Assembly: GCA_964394585.1 (NCBI GenBank)
Contig: CAYMYI010000083.1
Span: 1-18,833 of the forward strand
Length of the DNA: 18,833 bases
Reading direction: 5' to 3'
Origin: CAYUJH01 sp964394585
GTDB taxonomy: Bacteria; Bacteroidota; Bacteroidia; Cytophagales; Flammeovirgaceae
Shown here: positions 16,001 to 18,833 of the stretch, one piece after another
Numbering within the stretch: the stretch's first letter is position 1
How the letters are laid out: each line of letters begins with the position of its first letter
Program-made: the position numbers and the translations under genes
Notes under the pieces: model-generated
What the model was told of the DNA's origin: nothing
The model's database searches: none
What the model saw: only the letters and a program-made list of their open reading frames with translations

Positions 16001-17751
16001 TGGGCTGTTTCCGCAGTAATTGCAAACTGTTGCAGCGCAACAGTAAGCCGGTTGCCCCCCAAGCGCAATAGCGTATCGGGGGCGAGTTGTTGGGTAATGT
16101 CGAATTTTCCACCCAATATAGCTATTTCTTGAGCGGCAACGCTTTCTAGCGAATTTTCAATGAGCGGATATAGGTTCTCTGGGTTAAACCGTGCTTGTTG
16201 CCTTTTCAAAGAGTTGGGAGGAGTTTTTCGCAAAAAAACGTTCACATAGGGCGAGGAAAGGATAACCGCTTCTACAGCCACCTTCCGCTCGTAAAGTACT
16301 TCCCATAGGTTGAGTGAGGTGATAGACAGATGGGGCACCCTTGCTTGCAACAGGGCATTGTTTTCGGAGAGCCCCGCAGCTACACGGTAGCGTGCGCCTT
16401 GTTGAGGATTGATTTCCAAGCCTTCTAAAGTACATTGTTGGCTGCGAGTATTGTAGCGTAACGACTCCCATTGCACCATATGCAAGCTATCGGCGAGGGC
16501 GTGGCTAAACTCTGCGATGGTAAAATCGAGCGAATCGGCATAGAGGTAAGGGCGCCTTTTGGTTTGCGAGGTGGAATCAATCAAAATATGATGAGCACTT
16601 GCCGAAACATTCCGAAGTTGGGGTAAAGGGGCGGGGAGAGAAACCGCCGCAGAGTCAATAAGCAGCGTGTGGCATGTTAAACTGTACAAATAAGCAGCAA
16701 AAGGCTTGTATAAATTTGGCATGGTGAAGGGGTGTTCAGCAGTAGAGGCACTCGCACCAAGCGTGGGGATTTTGATAGAAGGGCGTGCAAGCCAGATGGT
16801 ATCAATCACTATTTCTTTTTCTTGATAGGCTTTTAAAAAATCGACCCCCAATAAATGTAGTTCAGGGAAACGTACACGAGGTTTTTCGGTGTTTTCGGGT
16901 ACTATTCGTAAAGCTATACTGCGCAATTGCTTTTGCCGTGTGCTTAAAAATAAGGAGTCGATTTCTAGCAACCCCATATTAGGGAATTCTACGCGATTCT
17001 TACCCATCTGAATCTCCAAGTTTTTTAGGCGGAAAGGTACATCTTGCGTGGAAAGCGAATCGATTTGAAACTCTTCGGCAGAAAGAGCAATATGACTCAG
17101 AGCATACTGATGCAACACCGAGGCGGTATCGCTCAAGTTGGCGTAATGCTTATAGGCAAATGCCCCATTGTTTACCTCGAAATGGCGTATCCGAAATTCT
17201 TTTAGATAACCCGAAATGAGAAAGTAAAGATTGCTCATTCGGAAGGCATCATTGCGGTTTGCCACATTGGTTTCTTCTGTACCTTCAATTAAGATAGAAG
17301 GGTTGGTAATTTCAAACCTGGAGAGGTTCAGGCGCTTTTGGAAATAGAGCGTCCCTAAGTTAAACCCTTCTACGAAAATATGATCAGAACGAAACTCGTA
17401 GAGCTTATTACGTTTGAGCGTACGTTGTTGTAATGCTTGGTATACGTCGTGGTTCGGAATTAACGAAAGTTGGTTAATCTCAATATGGTTGCCAATGAAA
17501 TTGAGTTGGATATCGCGATAGTTGAGGCTATACAGCCCATCGCTTTTGATTTCCACGAGTTCCTTTAGTACGCGGCCTACAATTTCATCGGTATAATATC
17601 GAAATAGCAACTGAAAGAAAAGAAGCACACAAAGTAGCCCGTTTAATATGCCCACAACCCACCAAAACAAACGATACCACCGTTTACGGTGCGTTTTTTT
17701 TTGGTTTTTTTTCGCAGGAGTTTGCTCGTTGTTTTCTTCTAGTGCTGGCAT
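13090..17751 (-). CDS. Giant AsmA-like protein, probable periplasm-spanning lipid-transfer bridge
   Basis: A 1553-aa protein with a basic N-terminus (14-27), one membrane helix (about 27-50), and some 1500 residues that should lie in the periplasm. It is rich in strand patterns and DSL motifs. The AsmA-like C-terminal type of sequence appears at about 1300-1465 (YLDSLLLRNSAITYRE, ARAFLMGSGELNARF, RGELDSMALPQLNPML). I find seven copies of a unit of about 175 residues, described separately. AsmA, TamB and YhdP proteins form long hydrophobic grooves and are thought to carry phospholipids between the inner and outer membranes. The same role here is inferred from architecture, not from close identity. 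The gene follows the kinase by 58 bases and precedes the acyltransferase fusion, probably in one operon. The start is the first ATG with a clear anchor. Confidence 0.8.
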   Translation of the reverse strand: MPALEENNEQTPAKKNQKKTHRKRWYRLFWWVVGILNGLLCVLLFFQLLFRYYTDEIVGRVLKELVEIKSDGLYSLNYRDIQLNFIGNHIEINQLSLIPNHDVYQALQQRTLKRNKLYEFRSDHIFVEGFNLGTLYFQKRLNLSRFEITNPSILIEGTEETNVANRNDAFRMSNLYFLISGYLKEFRIRHFEVNNGAFAYKHYANLSDTASVLHQYALSHIALSAEEFQIDSLSTQDVPFRLKNLEIQMGKNRVEFPNMGLLEIDSLFLSTRQKQLRSIALRIVPENTEKPRVRFPELHLLGVDFLKAYQEKEIVIDTIWLARPSIKIPTLGASASTAEHPFTMPNLYKPFAAYLYSLTCHTLLIDSAAVSLPAPLPQLRNVSASAHHILIDSTSQTKRRPYLYADSLDFTIAEFSHALADSLHMVQWESLRYNTRSQQCTLEGLEINPQQGARYRVAAGLSENNALLQARVPHLSITSLNLWEVLYERKVAVEAVILSSPYVNVFLRKTPPNSLKRQQARFNPENLYPLIENSLESVAAQEIAILGGKFDITQQLAPDTLLRLGGNRLTVALQQFAITAETAHDTTRLLQSRQVRISLQDSYLQLPDTSHRAEIGSLAFSLRDSLFSLKDLRITPRYAAEALANADSLEQTFYEVSLPMLQLQGSQLRKLLLQREGDLGSVQLTRPTLKVYRPLALLNSTQKRSFTPPAYFRGKLFQLDSGNVQVFTYGNAQVKKEIEIPNLNTVLEQFQTDTLATTPRSLLASLSLHIETTDYRFLLPDSLHQLTASYVLLSSREKKLFVKEMRISPRPDKNLDKTTHHSLAIPEVRFEGFELDTLFATQQFWADTMHLHAPNLTSFVFKGTQGNHPPLFRWEALPQQLAELFPITEVKQFTADRGKLTMYAKDTITQELQKLSIGNFAIRVDSFHVSEGTLPSIFRPLYSSRTTLQLEQVAHTSTEHTLHIGKLSFQDNIPTRFTIENVGIQSRYPYHEKGVLRFGNQAHYRLHFPAIAVDSLNLFALLVQKQLIARKIHIDTPNVKVAGGNSRQAVSASYSLHTDSLRRMLTTIFPKVHLEDFTVADGQLELTLPSQKASQDRLQWRLAEDAASAELTLPPVVSFSIEKSERAFADTLRNARQYVLRGIPSWKPDTPLRITTKRFQANHHQFQADTTAYALHDSSTLLHEEIAYQFDSLQLHLPDTTLALTAQSLGVNLKERTVHIRGIRLKHQLRPQKLFALRGEQTDWMHFNIGSISMSGFDADESLATSVTHLTSLRIDSLRGTVFRDKNWPFPQENRPPMPQEMIRNLPFTFYLDSLLLRNSAITYREAAEKTEDDTTLIDTDEQRTGQIQFRRLEANLTRITNFTDSLLSNPIAHVRARAFLMGSGELNARFSFDLIDPFNSYTFRGELDSMALPQLNPMLEKVAFLQIRSGRARRLRFWVSANEDYAVGKMRFLYNNLSISLVDQTYQVGLHEYILSLIANTFFIRTNNSRFFLFYKDGKIYAPRDPQRSVFNHWAKALLSGVRSSITSWQPRDGKNRLKAWEKQNKGVFKSK
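13492..17517 (-). repeat. Seven degenerate protein repeats inside the AsmA-like gene
   Basis: Residues about 79-1420 contain seven units, each with the same ordered marks. Mark 1 is a strand ending l.i.P (LSLIPN 99, LRIVPE 285, LEINPQ 449, LRITPR 636, MRISPR 809, VGIQSR 986, IRLKHQ 1227). Mark 2 is P-x-l-x-v (NPSILI 151, RPSIKI 324, SPYVNV 501, RPTLKV 687, APNLTS 854, TPNVKV 1037, RGTVFR 1280). Mark 3 is a Gly or Ser turn (NNGAFAY 196, DSAAVSL 368, GGKFDI 548, DSGNVQV 722, DRGKLTM 898, ADGQLEL 1082, RNSAITY 1320). Steps are 164-187 residues, except the last, about 240. Identity between units is low, so this is a structural repeat rather than a recent DNA duplication. Confidence 0.75.
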
Positions 17752-17809
17752 ATACGAGCGTTTGGTCTACAGAAGTTGCAGAATGTGGAACGTTCATTAA
17801 ACGTACAAG

Positions 17810-18833
17810 TTAGCGAATCGGCAACGTAAAACTAAATGTACTGCCTTGGTTAGGGGTACTCGCAACTCGAATTTCCCCCCCGTTCCGTTCGATAAACTCT
17901 TTACAAAGCCCTAATCCTAATCCGTTTCCTTTTTCATTGGCTGTACCGAAAGTAGTGTACAACTCATCTTTATTGAACAGATGGGGGAGCTTTTCGGCTG
18001 AAATGCCAATACCGCTATCTTTCACTACTACTTCTACCGATTCTTCCGTTTCGTTCAGATTCACTGCTACGCTCACCTGCCCGTGTTTTTCAGTGAATTT
18101 AATGGCATTTGAAATTAAATTTCTTACTACAAAATCAATCATATTTTTGTCTCCTTCGATACCAGGTACTGGTACTACGTCGGCTATAAGCTCAATCTCT
18201 TTCACCTTGGCTCCGGGGGTAAATAATCGCAAGTTTTGGTTGATGATAAGCTCCAGGTCAATCGTGTCGGGTTTATACTCCATCATATCCATTTGGCTAA
18301 GCGACCAGTGCATCAAGTTTTCTAACAAAAATCGCACGCCGTTGAGCGAGTTTTTAATATCATGCGAATAAAGCTGTAGTTCGGCTTGGCTAAAGGCATC
18401 TGGGTGTTTAACAATTACATCGAGCATGGCACTGAGGGTGTTCAGTGGCCCTTTGATGTCGTGCGAAATGATAGAAAACAGCTTATCCTTCATTTGGTTA
18501 GTACGCCGAAAGTGCGCCTCGCGGGCAGCCGTTGTTTCCAACTCTATCTGCTTATTTTGGTGTTGTTGTACCAATGCCACTATCTGTTTTATTTTTATGC
18601 GGCTAAGGGCAGAGTCGATTTCAGGAAGCACATCTACAGGTGTGGTTTCCGGAAACGCTTCGAGGTTGTCGTAGGCATTTATCAGCAGTGTGGGCAGGGT
18701 ACACCCGGGGAACACGTGCGCCATTTGCTGTAAATATGCTCGTGTAGCGGTTTCGTTTAGGCTGGCATCGATAAGGAGAATCGAGGGAACTTGGTCGCCT
18801 AAGTGAACGGCTTCAAAAGCTTCTGACAGAGGA
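17810..18833 (-). CDS. Sensor histidine kinase with degenerate receiver domain (5' end outside window)
   Basis: The first in-frame ATG is at 18724, but the frame stays open to the window edge, adding 36 codons, so the true start lies beyond 18833. The visible N-terminus looks like part of a receiver domain: PSILLIDASLNE keeps an aspartate at the phosphoacceptor place (D22 of the visible part), but LLINA has Asn where Thr or Ser is usual, and VLPEI has Glu where the conserved Lys is expected. A short coiled linker follows. The kinase has an H-box with the phospho-accepting His in SIISHDIKGPLN, an N-box NLISNAIKF, a G1 box KDSGIGIS and a G2 box GNGLGLGL, all intact. There is no membrane segment in the visible part. 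It lies 58 bases before the AsmA-like gene on the same strand. Confidence 0.88.
   Translation of the reverse strand, partial: PLSEAFEAVHLGDQVPSILLIDASLNETATRAYLQQMAHVFPGCTLPTLLINAYDNLEAFPETTPVDVLPEIDSALSRIKIKQIVALVQQHQNKQIELETTAAREAHFRRTNQMKDKLFSIISHDIKGPLNTLSAMLDVIVKHPDAFSQAELQLYSHDIKNSLNGVRFLLENLMHWSLSQMDMMEYKPDTIDLELIINQNLRLFTPGAKVKEIELIADVVPVPGIEGDKNMIDFVVRNLISNAIKFTEKHGQVSVAVNLNETEESVEVVVKDSGIGISAEKLPHLFNKDELYTTFGTANEKGNGLGLGLCKEFIERNGGEIRVASTPNQGSTFSFTLPIR

Overview
The window looks like an ordinary chromosomal stretch from a member of the Bacteroidota, probably a Cytophagales-like lineage. The evidence is indirect. Gene starts lack Shine-Dalgarno sites. Two promoter candidates fit the phylum's TAnnTTTG -7 element. 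Several proteins are of types common in this phylum: an SpoIIE-type phosphatase with a multi-pass membrane sensor, a DUF4097-like Ser-Gly repeat protein, a LolD/MacB-like ATPase with GNLHS in the D-loop, and a very large AsmA-like protein. I saw no rRNA, tRNA, CRISPR array, insertion sequence or phage gene.

Layout, left to right. Bases 1-265 hold no convincing gene. A Nudix hydrolase and an acyl carrier protein phosphodiesterase (acpH) follow on +, joined by an ATGA overlap, and converge on a ROK sugar kinase (-). A short divergent region leads to a membrane-anchored SpoIIE-type PP2C phosphatase (+), a 144-aa gene of unknown function (+) with a clear terminator, recF (+), an orphan ABC ATPase (+) and a secreted Ser-Gly-repeat protein (+). 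A strong bidirectional terminator separates these from a sigma/anti-sigma pair on -. Diverging from that pair are an RluD-like pseudouridine synthase and a small Rieske protein (+), again joined by ATGA.

The last 7.5 kb is on the minus strand and reads histidine kinase (cut by the right edge), then a 1553-aa AsmA-like protein, then an acyltransferase fused to a membrane-anchored putative zinc aminopeptidase. This is the most interesting part. The AsmA-like protein is built of seven homologous units of about 175 residues, as expected for a long groove-shaped lipid-transfer protein spanning the periplasm. The fusion puts a cytoplasmic PlsC-like domain and a predicted periplasmic HExxH peptidase on one chain. 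The three genes may form an envelope module, but their joint role is inferred.

Several gene starts were moved from the longest open frame to a better ATG: acpH to 805, the unknown gene to 4090 and the fusion to 12987. The kinase was extended to the window edge because its frame stays open and encodes part of a degenerate receiver domain.
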